The position numbers were made by a program, and so were the translations under genes. DNA of 64,000 bases, from the NCBI GenBank assembly GCA_019637395.1, contig JAHBVR010000003.1, positions 248,001-312,000 on the forward strand, written 5' to 3'. Shown here piece after piece: positions 52,788 to 63,066 of this stretch; positions within the stretch are counted from its first letter, which is position 1, and each line of letters opens with the position of its first letter. The stretch comes from Vulcanimicrobiota bacterium (lineage in GTDB: Bacteria; Vulcanimicrobiota; Xenobia; Xenobiales; JADMJV01). The notes under the pieces were generated by a model. The model did not search any database, had not been told where the DNA came from, and was given only the letters and a program-made list of their open reading frames with translations.

Positions 52788-53546
52788 ATGCAGACCATTA
52801 AATATTCATGCGACGAACGGGGCGTGGCGACCGTTCTGATCGACCGACCGGAAGTCCACAACGCCTTTAACCTGCAGGTGGTGGAAGAGCTACATCAGAC
52901 CTTCCGCGACCTCCCGGAGAATGTCCGGGTGGTGGTGCTGCGCGGCCAGGGCAAGAGTTTCTCCGCCGGCGCCGATGTCGAATGGATGCGCGGCCAGGCC
53001 GTGGCCGGCGAGGAGGAGAATCGGCGGGGTGCCCGTCAGATGGCCGAAATGTTCCAGGCCATCGATAACTGCCGGTGCCCGGTGCTGGCTGTCATTCAAG
53101 GAGCGGCTCTGGGCGGAGGAACGGGCCTGACCTGCGCGGTCGACATCGCCATCGCCGGCCCCAAAGCTCTCTTCGGCTTCACGGAAGTCCGGTTGGGCAT
53201 CGTGCCGGCCGTGATTTCCCCTTACGCCATCCGCCGCCTGGGCTACTCCAAGGCCAAGTTGCACTTCCTCCTGGGCGACCGCATCAACGCCGAGGACGCC
53301 TACCGCCTCGGCCTCATCCACTACCTCAGCCCGGACCCGGAGGCCCAGCTCCAAGAAGTGCTGGGACACCTGCTGGCCGGCAGTCCCGCCGCCCAGGCCC
53401 GCACCAAGCGCTTGGCCCGCACCAGCTACGAACTGGAAGACCCCACCGACTTCACCATCGAACAAATCACGGCCGCCCGCGCCCATCCCGATGGGCGCGA
53501 GGGCCTGAGCGCCTTCCTGGAAAAACGCCCGCCCAACTGGACTTGA
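52788..53546 (+). CDS. Enoyl-CoA hydratase/isomerase-family protein
   Basis: A 252-residue crotonase-fold protein. RPEVHNAFN is the CoA-binding entry; FSAGADVEWM and GAALGGGTGLTCAVDIAIA are the oxyanion-hole loops; and TEVRLGIVPAVISPY carries the catalytic Glu region. The DVEWM motif (not GLDL) is like methylglutaconyl-CoA hydratases of leucine breakdown, but the substrate cannot be fixed. No acyl-CoA neighbours are seen, so it stands alone. The ATG at 52788 is chosen by family start (QTIKYSCDERGVATVLIDRP). Confidence 0.85.
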   Translation: MQTIKYSCDERGVATVLIDRPEVHNAFNLQVVEELHQTFRDLPENVRVVVLRGQGKSFSAGADVEWMRGQAVAGEEENRRGARQMAEMFQAIDNCRCPVLAVIQGAALGGGTGLTCAVDIAIAGPKALFGFTEVRLGIVPAVISPYAIRRLGYSKAKLHFLLGDRINAEDAYRLGLIHYLSPDPEAQLQEVLGHLLAGSPAAQARTKRLARTSYELEDPTDFTIEQITAARAHPDGREGLSAFLEKRPPNWT

Positions 53547-53564
53547 ATATGCTACAGTTGAGAG

Positions 53565-53819
53565 ATGAGCTACCTGATTGAGTTAGACGAGAGTGGCCGC
53601 CTCGCTCTGCCGGCGGAGGTCCGTCGAGAACTGGGCCTGAATGCCGGAGACCGTTTAGTCCTCGAGATTCGCCCCGATGGCCTGAAACTCTCCAGCGCCA
53701 GAGCACGAGTGGAAGCTGCGCGTGGCATCTTCAAGCACATCGAGCCCGGGAAAATTTGGTCCGATGAACTGATTCAGGAAAGACGCCGGGAAAGCGCGCT
53801 TGAGCAAGACGGTCCTTGA
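53565..53819 (+). CDS. AbrB/SpoVT-type antitoxin
   Basis: An 84-residue protein. LDESGRLALPAEVRRELGL and GDRLVLEIRPDGLKLSS are the swapped-hairpin AbrB fold, and IEPGKIWSDELIQERRRES is the toxin-binding tail. It overlaps the start of the PIN gene by 20 bases. It is the normal partner of a VapC-type toxin; here the toxin has two frameshifts, so the antitoxin may be a survivor. Confidence 0.8.
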   Translation: MSYLIELDESGRLALPAEVRRELGLNAGDRLVLEIRPDGLKLSSARARVEAARGIFKHIEPGKIWSDELIQERRRESALEQDGP

Positions 53820-54183
53820 CTCATCGGCAGTTCTCGCTTACTTGCGGGATGAACCGGGGCTGAGAACGTTGAAGTCGCGTTACTGCACGGTGGAGCCATT
53901 AGTTCCGTCAACTGGGCAGAAGTTACTGCCCGTTTCGCTCTGGCGGGTCAGAATCCACATGAGATTGATGCACTTCTTGAGGAAGGAGCTTTGCTGGCTG
54001 GAGGAGTTCTCGTTAGACAGTTTGGAAACGGCTATCTTGAGGCCTCGGACACGCCATCTCGGGTTGTCTTTGGGCGACCGGGCCTGCCTGGCCCTGGCGC
54101 GACGGCTGGGGGTACCGGTGTTGACTGCGGATCGGATCTGGTTACAACTGGATTTGGGCCTGGAGATCGCCTGTATCCGCTAG
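53800..54183 (+). pseudogene. VapC-like PIN toxin with two compensating frameshifts
   Basis: Start and end read as a PIN domain: TVLDSSAVLAYLRDEPG at the N-terminus and RPRTRHLGLSLGDRACLALA, then VPVLTADRIW at the C-terminus. Between them the frame gives GLRTLKSRYCTVEPL..., unlike any PIN. The +1 frame from ~53857 to ~54010 gives the missing middle (AENVEVALLHGG, AISSVNWAEVTARF with the catalytic Glu, then AGQNPHEIDALLEE). So one base was probably lost in a G run (53855-53860) and one gained near 54005-54025. The catalytic Glu region is lost, and the toxin is probably dead, unless the indels are sequencing errors. Neighbour AbrB gene is intact. Confidence 0.7.
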
Positions 54184-54290
54184 CCAGACTTATTGAATAT
54201 TTATCAAGCCCAGGGAGGATCCCCTCCGCTCCCGGAGAACTTTGAGCACGAAAATTTTTCATCCTTACAAAGACATAGAGGAACCACGCC

Positions 54291-55538
54291 GTGCGAAAAA
54301 TGGAAGTGCTCACCGCCCTGGACATCGGAACCAGTAAAGTTGCCTGCGTCATCGGCGAGGCGACTTCCGATGGCGAACTGCAGATCGTGGGCGCCGGCAT
54401 CAGCCCCTGCCTGGGACTGCGCAAGGGTGCGCTGGTCGACCCCGAGCAGACGGTCCAGGCCATCGAGGCGGCCGTGGAGGAAGCCGAGCGTGAAGCCGGC
54501 TACCCCGTCACCAACGTGGTGGTGGGCCTGACCAGCGAATATCTGAGCTCCCTGCCCAGCCACGGAGTCTGGGCCATCTCCAACTCCGATGGCGAAGTGA
54601 CCACCTCGGACGTACGCCGGGTGGTGGAAGCCGCCCGGCTGGTGGGTATCCCCAGCGATCGCGAAATCCTGCATATCGTGCCTCGAGGTTTTGCCGTGGA
54701 CGGCCAGAACGGCATTCGTAACCCGGTCGGTTTATCGGGTGTGCGCCTGGAGGTGGACGCCCACGTGGTGGCCGCTTCCAGCTCGTTCCTGCAAAATATG
54801 TGCAAGACCGTGCAGCGGGCCAACCTGGAAATCGACCCGGACGGCTTGATTTCTGGCGCCATCGCCTCGGCCCTGGCGGTTCTCACCGAAGAAGAACGCA
54901 AACTGGGCACGGCCATGATCGATATCGGAGCCGGCACCTTGGACCTGGCCGTCTATTGCGAAGGCGAAGTGGGTCACTCGGCCGTGCTGCCCGTAGCCGG
55001 CGACCTGCTCACCCACGATCTGGCGCGCTTCTTCCGTATCCCGCCCAGTCAGGCGGAGCGCCTCAAGCTGGAAAAGGGCCTGGCTTCGCCGGAGTTCCTG
55101 GAGCAGAACGCCGATGAGCTGCTGCAAGCCAAGACCCTGAGTGGGGAGGGCGTGGTGGAAGTGCCCCGCGGCCAGATGGCCGAAGTGCTGGAGGCCCGCC
55201 TGCTGGACATGTTCGAATGGGTCGGCGGCGAATTGCAGCGAGCCGAGCGCCTGGGCCTGGTCGTCTCCAGCCTGGTGCTCACGGGCGGGACTTCGCAACT
55301 GCCCGGCATCGCCCAGCTGGCCCACCGCGAGCTCAACATGCCCTGCCGCGTAGCCTGCCCTTGTTATCCACAGGGACTCAGCGATGCTCTGGCATCACCG
55401 ATTTTCTCCGGATCGATCGGCCTGTTACTCCACGGCGCCGCGCGGCGCTTTCTGCCCCAGGACAAAGGCGAGGTCAAGTCGTCCAAACTTCGCCAGGTCG
55501 TGCACTCGGTGAGTCGCTGGCTGGCCGAAGTCTTCTAA
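54291..55538 (+). CDS. ftsA: Cell-division protein FtsA
   Basis: A 415-residue actin-fold protein that links FtsZ to the membrane. The N-terminal phosphate loop is ALDIGTSKVACVIGE, phosphate 2 is MIDIGAGTLDLAVY, adenosine motif is LVLTGGTSQLPGI, and a C-terminal amphipathic helix (VVHSVSRWLAEVF) would bind membrane. The start is GTG with AGAGGA 8 bases upstream. FtsZ and FtsQ genes are not in the window; it is followed by nrdR, an unusual neighbour. Confidence 0.9.
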   Translation: MRKMEVLTALDIGTSKVACVIGEATSDGELQIVGAGISPCLGLRKGALVDPEQTVQAIEAAVEEAEREAGYPVTNVVVGLTSEYLSSLPSHGVWAISNSDGEVTTSDVRRVVEAARLVGIPSDREILHIVPRGFAVDGQNGIRNPVGLSGVRLEVDAHVVAASSSFLQNMCKTVQRANLEIDPDGLISGAIASALAVLTEEERKLGTAMIDIGAGTLDLAVYCEGEVGHSAVLPVAGDLLTHDLARFFRIPPSQAERLKLEKGLASPEFLEQNADELLQAKTLSGEGVVEVPRGQMAEVLEARLLDMFEWVGGELQRAERLGLVVSSLVLTGGTSQLPGIAQLAHRELNMPCRVACPCYPQGLSDALASPIFSGSIGLLLHGAARRFLPQDKGEVKSSKLRQVVHSVSRWLAEVF

Positions 55539-55544
55539 GGCAGA

Positions 55545-56027
55545 GTGCGTTGCCCGTATTGCTATAGTGTAGACAACCGGGTGCTGGATTCGCGCACGGT
55601 GGAGGACGGCACGGCAATCCGGCGCCGCCGCGAGTGCGAGAAGTGCCAGAATCGTTTTACCACCTATGAACGCGTGGAAGAGTCGCTGCTGGTGGTGGTC
55701 AAGAAGGACGGCAAACGCGAGAAATTCGACCGTCAGAAGATCCTGGCCGGGCTGGTGCGCGCCTGCGAGAAAAGACCGGTGACCCTGGAGCAGATGGAGG
55801 CGATCGTGGTCTCCATCGTGCATCAGCTACGCCACTCCGGTCACGGTGAAATACCCTCCGAGGAAATCGGCAATCTGGTCATTGAACATTTAGGCCGCAC
55901 CGACGAAGTCGCTTACGTGCGATTTGCCTCGGTCTATAAGGAATTCAAGGACGTTAGCAGTTTTGCCGAAGAATTGAAAATTCTCCAGCAGCTGCGCGCC
56001 ACCGTGGCGCCCAAGACCGACGAATAA
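55545..56027 (+). CDS. nrdR: Transcriptional repressor NrdR
   Basis: A 160-residue regulator of ribonucleotide reductase genes. The N-terminal zinc ribbon has Cys3 and Cys6 (RCPYC) and Cys31/Cys34 (CEKCQNRFTTYER), followed by an ATP-cone (VVVKKDGKREKFDRQKILAG). The start is GTG at 55545, 6 bases after the ftsA stop. Typical length. It acts as a dATP/ATP-sensing repressor of nrd operons located elsewhere. Confidence 0.95.
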   Translation: MRCPYCYSVDNRVLDSRTVEDGTAIRRRRECEKCQNRFTTYERVEESLLVVVKKDGKREKFDRQKILAGLVRACEKRPVTLEQMEAIVVSIVHQLRHSGHGEIPSEEIGNLVIEHLGRTDEVAYVRFASVYKEFKDVSSFAEELKILQQLRATVAPKTDE

Positions 56028-56037
56028 GAGGCTTATC

Positions 56038-57348
56038 ATGCTCCACCCGGTTCAATTGATTCTCAAGAAACGCAACGGCGACAAGCACACACCCGAGGAA
56101 ATTCGCTTTCTAATCGAAGAGTTGAGCAGTGGGCGCCTGGAAAACTACCAACTGGCCGCCTGGCTCATGGCCGTCTGGTTCCGCGGTATGGACCACGAGG
56201 AAACCGACGTGCTGACCCAAGCCATGATCGAGTCCGGCGATCAGGTGGATCTTTCCTCCATCGAAGGAGTGAAGGTCGACAAGCACTCGACCGGCGGAGT
56301 GGGCGACGGCACCACCCTGGTGGTGGCCCCCATCGTAGCCGCGGCGGGCGGCCGAGTGGCCAAGATGTCGGGGCGCGGGTTGGGGCATACCGGGGGCACG
56401 CTGGACAAACTGGAAGCCATTCCCGGCATGCGCGTCGACCTCAGTCAAAACGAATTCCTGGAGCAGGTGCGCAAAATCGGTCTGGCCGTCATCAGCCAGA
56501 CCGGCAAATTGGTGCCCGCCGACGGAGCCATGTACGCTCTGCGCGACGTGACCGGCACGGTCGACTCCATCCCCCTCATCGCCGCCTCGGTCATGAGCAA
56601 GAAGCTGGCTTGCGGGGCTGACGCCATCGTGCTCGACGTCAAGTTCGGCCATGGCGCCTTCATGAAAGAATTCGCCGACGCGCGCAAGCTGGCCGAGACC
56701 ATGGTGGCCATCGGCCGCCTGCGCGGGCGCCAGGTGCGAGCCGCCCTTTCCTCGATGGAAGAACCGTTGGGCAGCCAGATCGGCAACGCTCTGGAAGTGG
56801 ACGAAGGCATTCGCATTCTGCGCGGCGAGCGCCCGGGCACGGGCCTCGAGAAAGTGGCCTGTGAACTGGCCGCCCATCTGGTGGAAATGTCCAGCCGGGG
56901 CGTAAACCTCGAGGCAGCCCGCCAGCGGGTGGCCCAAATCGTCAGCAGTGGCCAGGCGCTGCAAAAGCTCGGCGACATGATCGAAGCCCAGGGCGGCGAC
57001 CGCCGCGTCTGCGACGATCCCGGACGATTGCCCCAGACCGCCCACAAAATCGAATTCAAGGCCGACAAGGCGGGGTTCCTGGGCGGCCTGGCGGCCGAAA
57101 CCATCGGCACCGCCGCCATGTGGCTGGGAGCCGGACGGCGCACCAAGAGCGACCAGATCGACCCGGCCGTGGGCATCGTGCTCCAGGTGGAAAAGGGAGA
57201 CCCGGTTGAGGTCGGACAAACCCTGGCCACTCTCCACGTAAACGACCAGACCCACCTGGGAGCCGCCCAGCACGCCCTCCACGGCGCGTTCCACATCGTG
57301 CCGGAGCCACCGCGGCAAGAGCCCCTCATTCGCGACATGATTTTATAG
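56038..57348 (+). CDS. Pyrimidine-nucleoside (thymidine) phosphorylase
   Basis: A 436-residue enzyme of the family containing DeoA and Pdp, splitting thymidine/uridine with phosphate. Motifs: KVDKHSTGGVGDGTTLVVAP (phosphate/base site), KMSGRGLGHTGGTLDKLEAI, and the C-terminal domain FLGGLAAETIGTAAMWLGAG. Length is normal. GAGG is 6 bases before the ATG, 11 bases after nrdR, so an operon with ftsA-nrdR is likely; the link to dNTP metabolism fits nrdR. Confidence 0.92.
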   Translation: MLHPVQLILKKRNGDKHTPEEIRFLIEELSSGRLENYQLAAWLMAVWFRGMDHEETDVLTQAMIESGDQVDLSSIEGVKVDKHSTGGVGDGTTLVVAPIVAAAGGRVAKMSGRGLGHTGGTLDKLEAIPGMRVDLSQNEFLEQVRKIGLAVISQTGKLVPADGAMYALRDVTGTVDSIPLIAASVMSKKLACGADAIVLDVKFGHGAFMKEFADARKLAETMVAIGRLRGRQVRAALSSMEEPLGSQIGNALEVDEGIRILRGERPGTGLEKVACELAAHLVEMSSRGVNLEAARQRVAQIVSSGQALQKLGDMIEAQGGDRRVCDDPGRLPQTAHKIEFKADKAGFLGGLAAETIGTAAMWLGAGRRTKSDQIDPAVGIVLQVEKGDPVEVGQTLATLHVNDQTHLGAAQHALHGAFHIVPEPPRQEPLIRDMIL

Positions 57349-57666
57349 TGAAGGATTCCTCCTGCACGAAAGAGAAAATCCAACCTGGCGGTACGCGAAA
57401 GAGTCCAGGGCCAAATCATGCGCCGGTCCACCTTGAGCAGCGCCAGAGGGTCTCCGTCCTCGGTTGAAAATCTACCCCGCATCCGTCGGGAGAGAACAAG
57501 AAACGAATTTTCGCCGGCGACGAGATGAAGATTTTTGGGTTGAATTCGTCCATAGAGTCATCTATGCGGGGACCGCGTCGTCCCTGTCTCCCATCCTCTG
57601 GCCTGAGGGCGCGCTTTGGGGAACCTGTTCTGCGCTCCGCTATACAATGGAGGATTTAGATACACC
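57349..57666. other. 318-base spacer before the HisRS-like gene
   Basis: No gene was recognised; a few short frames are shadows. A TATACA at about 57641-57646 could be a -10, with a TTGGGG 19 bases upstream as poor -35. GGAGG lies 11 bases before the ATG at 57667. No T-box, riboswitch or tRNA feature could be recognised. Confidence 0.4.
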
Positions 57667-59529
57667 ATGTTCCAGGCGGTACGAGGCACCAGCGATCTGC
57701 TCCCGGCTCAGCTATCGGCTTACCGGCAGCTCGAGCACAAGGCGATGCAACTGGCCGAAAAATACGGATTCCAAGAAATCCGCACCCCCCTATTCGAGAA
57801 AGCCGACCTGTTCGTGCGTGGCCTGGGAGTCATGGCCAGCATCGTCGAGCGGGAACTCTGGACTTTCAACGACAAACACGGCCAGAAACTGGCCCTGCGC
57901 GCCGACATGACGCCCTGTGTGGTGCGCGCCTACCAGCAGCATCGCATGAACAAAGAAAGTGGGCTGACCAAGCTCAGCTACGTCGGACCCGTGTTCCTGC
58001 TTGGCAAAGAAGGCAACGAACCCAGCCGCCAGGCTCATCAATTCGGCGTCGAGGTCCTGGGCAACGATAGTCCGGCGCTGGACACGGAGTTGCTGGTGAT
58101 GGCCCTGGAGTTCTGTGAAGCCATTGGTCTTACCGGCATCAAGCTGGAAATCAACTCGCTAGGTTGCGAAAAGTGCCGCCCCGCCTACCACGACGCCCTG
58201 CGCGAATTCTTCGCCTCGCGTCAGAACGAGCTTTGCCAGAACTGCAAGCGCAAATATCGCAACCACCCGGCCTGGGTGCTGTCCTGTCCGGAAGCCGGTT
58301 GTGAGTCTCTGGCGAATCTGGCCCCCACCATCCTGGGGCTGCTCTGCCAGGACTGCAAAACGCACTTTAATTCGCTCAAGCATTTGCTCCAGGAACTGGA
58401 TCTGGAGGTTTCCTTCAATCCGCGTGTGGTTCGCGATCTGGAATACTACAACAGCACCGTTTTCCGCATCTCGGTCAATGGCCGCACCGTGGGCATGGGC
58501 GGGCGTTACGACGGTCTGGTGCAGCAACTGGGCGGCAGCGACACGCCGGCGGCTGGATTTGCGATGTATCTGGACGAACTGGTGGCGCTCCTGCCGGCTG
58601 GAGAAGCGCCTGCCGAAGATCTGGATTTCTTATTCCTGCCCGAAGGCCCTGAGTCCACCAAGGCCCTGCTACCGGTAGCCCTCCGGCTGCGCAAGGCCGG
58701 CGCCCGCGTGGAAGTGATCTACCAGAATCAAGGAGAGCTGCCGGAAGCCCGCTGGCACATCAAGCTGGCGGAAGTCAACGCTCTGCGCGGTCAGGTGGAA
58801 ATCGTAGACCAGGATAGCCGCCAGCAAGAGAAGTGCAGCGCAGAGCGCCTGCTGGCCCGCTTGCAGCACATGCTCGGGCAGGGCCAGCGCGACGGAGACG
58901 GCGAGGGGCGCGGCGCCCGCCGCCGCCTAAACCGCCTGCGCGGCAAGGATCGGGACCGCGATCGCGAGCTCCAGCGGCGCCCGCACGACGACCCACCGCC
59001 GCCCAGCCATAGCGAAAGCGGCGAGGAGACCGAGGAAGCCGGCGAGGGGGATGGCGAGGGGCGCCGTCGCAAGCGCCGCCGCCGGCGCCGTGGCGAGGGA
59101 GAAGACAACGCTCCCGAGCCGCAGGCTACCGAAGATCGGGAAGAGCCGCGCCGTGAGCGCGGCCGCCAACACGAGGATCGTCCCGAGCGCCAGGACCGTG
59201 ACCGCGATGATCGACCTGAGCGTAACGAGCGCCCCGAACGCTTCGAGCGGCCCTCTCCCACCCCTCGGCAAGAACCCCAACCGGCCAAGGCTTTCATTCC
59301 TTCGTTATCGTTGGCTGGCGGCAAGGTCGCCCCGCCGGTGGCCAAAGCCAAGCCCGCTCCCAAGGTGGAGGAAGCCAAGGCCGGCTCGGCCCCCGCGGCG
59401 GCCCTGGGCAACCTGAACTGGTCGATCAAAACCAAAGCCAACGGGCAGTCAGTCGACGATGAGCCGGATAACGCTCCCCAGGGTCAGGATCGAGCCCTTT
59501 CGCGGCGTCGCCCGGCCCGCCGGAGGTAA
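57667..59529 (+). CDS. HisRS-like paralogue with Arg-rich disordered tail
   Basis: A 620-residue protein. Residues 1-~320 are the histidyl-tRNA synthetase catalytic fold (FQAVRGTSDLLPAQ, EINSLGCEKCRPAYHDAL, GGRYDGLVQQLGGSDTPAAG), ~320-420 are a poor match to the anticodon domain, and ~420-620 are a charged low-complexity tail (RRRKRRRRRRGEGED and RPERQDRDRDDRPERNER). Motif 2, normally FRxE, is FLLGKE, and motif 3, normally GLER, is YLDEL, so both ATP-binding Arg are missing. That is unlike a working synthetase and more like HisZ, the regulator of HisG, but longer. The RGLDYY motif is RDLEYY. Whether a second hisS exists cannot be told here. GGAGG precedes the ATG. Confidence 0.7.
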   Translation: MFQAVRGTSDLLPAQLSAYRQLEHKAMQLAEKYGFQEIRTPLFEKADLFVRGLGVMASIVERELWTFNDKHGQKLALRADMTPCVVRAYQQHRMNKESGLTKLSYVGPVFLLGKEGNEPSRQAHQFGVEVLGNDSPALDTELLVMALEFCEAIGLTGIKLEINSLGCEKCRPAYHDALREFFASRQNELCQNCKRKYRNHPAWVLSCPEAGCESLANLAPTILGLLCQDCKTHFNSLKHLLQELDLEVSFNPRVVRDLEYYNSTVFRISVNGRTVGMGGRYDGLVQQLGGSDTPAAGFAMYLDELVALLPAGEAPAEDLDFLFLPEGPESTKALLPVALRLRKAGARVEVIYQNQGELPEARWHIKLAEVNALRGQVEIVDQDSRQQEKCSAERLLARLQHMLGQGQRDGDGEGRGARRRLNRLRGKDRDRDRELQRRPHDDPPPPSHSESGEETEEAGEGDGEGRRRKRRRRRRGEGEDNAPEPQATEDREEPRRERGRQHEDRPERQDRDRDDRPERNERPERFERPSPTPRQEPQPAKAFIPSLSLAGGKVAPPVAKAKPAPKVEEAKAGSAPAAALGNLNWSIKTKANGQSVDDEPDNAPQGQDRALSRRRPARRR

Positions 59530-59531
59530 CC

Positions 59532-59990
59532 ATGCAAGAACCTGTTGAATTGGCGAGGGAATTGGCCCGCATCGCTCGCGAAAATCAGTTGGCGGAAATC
59601 GAATATCGGGAAGAGAACACCGTTCTGCGGCTGATTTTCGAACCCAAGAAGAAATTCGTGCAGGCGGCGGCTGTGGCCGCCGTCCCTCCTCCCTCGACCA
59701 CGGTGGTGCTGGAGGAAGTGGCGGTGGCCACTCTGCCCACCGCCCCCGCCGGCTTGACCATCAACAGCCCGCTGGCCGGAGTCTTCTATCGCGCTCCCCG
59801 CCCCAACTCGCCCCCCTTTGTGGAAGCCGGCCAGCAGGTGGCCACGGGGCAGACGCTGTGTATCGTGGAAGCGATGAAGTTGATGAACGAAATCACCGCC
59901 GAGGCTCCTTTGAAAGTGCTGCGCGTGCTGGTAGAGAACGGACAGGTGGTTGAGGCGGGGCAGGCTCTGTTCGAGTACGAAGCCCGCTAG
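59532..59990 (+). CDS. accB: Biotin carboxyl carrier protein of acetyl-CoA carboxylase
   Basis: A 152-residue protein. The N-terminal helix/linker (QEPVELARELARIARENQ) leads to a Pro/Ala-rich hinge and the biotinyl domain, with the biotin-accepting Lys in VEAMKLMNEI and the closing NGQVVEAGQALFEYEAR. GGAGG lies right before the ATG, 3 bases after the HisRS-like stop. AccC does not follow; the next gene is an ABC exporter. Confidence 0.92.
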   Translation: MQEPVELARELARIARENQLAEIEYREENTVLRLIFEPKKKFVQAAAVAAVPPPSTTVVLEEVAVATLPTAPAGLTINSPLAGVFYRAPRPNSPPFVEAGQQVATGQTLCIVEAMKLMNEITAEAPLKVLRVLVENGQVVEAGQALFEYEAR

Positions 59991-59994
59991 GTCC

Positions 59995-61884
<1,890 letters not shown>

Positions 61885-61950
61885 AATTTCTGCAGGTCTC
61901 TACTGCGCAGGCGATAAAAGAATCAGCCCCGTCTATAGAGGAGTGACTTG

Positions 61951-63063
61951 ATGATCCCGATTTTGGAGCTTAAGACCCAATACGCCGAAATTCGCGAAGA
62001 GGTGGAGCGGGCCGTTTGCGACGTCATGGCCCGGACCCAATACATCCTGGGTCCCGAAGTCGCCGCCTTCGAAAAAGAATTTGCCGAATGGAACGGAGCC
62101 AGCCACGCTATCGGCTGCGCTTCCGGAACGGACGCGCTAGTGCTGGCCCTCAAAGCCGTCGGGGTCAAGCCTGGTGACGAAGTCATCGCCCCGCCCTTCA
62201 CGTTCATGGCCACGGCCGGAGCCGTCAGTTCCATCGGAGCCCGACCGGTTTTTTGCGATGTGGAAGAGGGCAGTTTCAATCTCGACCCCGCTCAGCTCGA
62301 AAAGCACATCACCCCGCTCACCAGGGCCATCGAGGTGGTGCATCTTTACGGCCATCCAGCCGACATGGACCCTATTTTGGAGATCGCTCGCAAGCACAAC
62401 CTCAAGGTGGTCGAGGATTGCGCGCAGGCCACCGGCGCCCTTTATCATGGAAAAAAAGTCGGGACCATGGGGGATGCCGGCGCCTTCTCTTTTTTCCCCT
62501 CAAAGAACCTGGGGGGGGCGGGCGACGGCGGCATGGTCTTGACCAACGACGCCGACATCGACGAACGAGTGCGCTGTCTGCGGGGTCACGGCAGCCGCCG
62601 CAAGTATTTCCACGATGAACTTGGGACCAACAGCCGGTTGGATGAATTGCAGGCAGCCGTGCTGCGCGTCAAACTCCGCCACCTGGAGCGCTGGAACGAA
62701 AAACGCCGAGCCGTGGCGGCCCGGTATACCGAGGCACTGCAGGGCTTCGTCACGCCGCCGCCGACCGCCGCCGGTTGCCAGCACGTCTATCATCAATACA
62801 CGCTGCGCACCAGCCGGCGCGACCAGATGATGGCCTACCTGAATGAAAAAGGAGTGGGAGCCATCATCTACTATCCGCTCGCCCTTCATCTGCAACAGGT
62901 CTACGCAACCATGGGCCATAAACTAGGGGACTTTCCGGTCACCGAGAAAGCCCAGGACGAAGTGCTCTCGCTACCGATGTATCCGGAGTTGTCCGCCGCG
63001 CAAATCGACCAGGTAGTGCAGACCGTCAAAGACTTCCATTCCCAGCCGGTTCAGGCCGGTTAA
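61951..63063 (+). CDS. DegT/DnrJ/EryC1-family PLP aminotransferase
   Basis: A 370-residue sugar aminotransferase. The PLP Lys is in [33 protein letters not shown] holds the Asp that binds PLP and the Gln/Ala/Thr site; and [20 protein letters not shown] is the phosphate-binding start. The ATG at 61951 has GAGGAG about 8 bases ahead. Such enzymes make amino sugars for O-antigen, S-layer or natural products. It is followed 3 bases later by a heparinase-like gene, suggesting a cell-surface polysaccharide operon. Confidence 0.88.
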   Translation: MIPILELKTQYAEIREEVERAVCDVMARTQYILGPEVAAFEKEFAEWNGASHAIGCASGTDALVLALKAVGVKPGDEVIAPPFTFMATAGAVSSIGARPVFCDVEEGSFNLDPAQLEKHITPLTRAIEVVHLYGHPADMDPILEIARKHNLKVVEDCAQATGALYHGKKVGTMGDAGAFSFFPSKNLGGAGDGGMVLTNDADIDERVRCLRGHGSRRKYFHDELGTNSRLDELQAAVLRVKLRHLERWNEKRRAVAARYTEALQGFVTPPPTAAGCQHVYHQYTLRTSRRDQMMAYLNEKGVGAIIYYPLALHLQQVYATMGHKLGDFPVTEKAQDEVLSLPMYPELSAAQIDQVVQTVKDFHSQPVQAG

Positions 63064-63066
63064 ATC

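Noticed and set aside
56110..57318. Long minus-strand frame over the nucleoside phosphorylase
   Set aside because: A shadow; His/Gln-rich, with no recognisable domain.
57349..57666. T-box or other leader before the HisRS-like gene
   Set aside because: No specifier-type stem, T-box sequence or terminator could be recognised.
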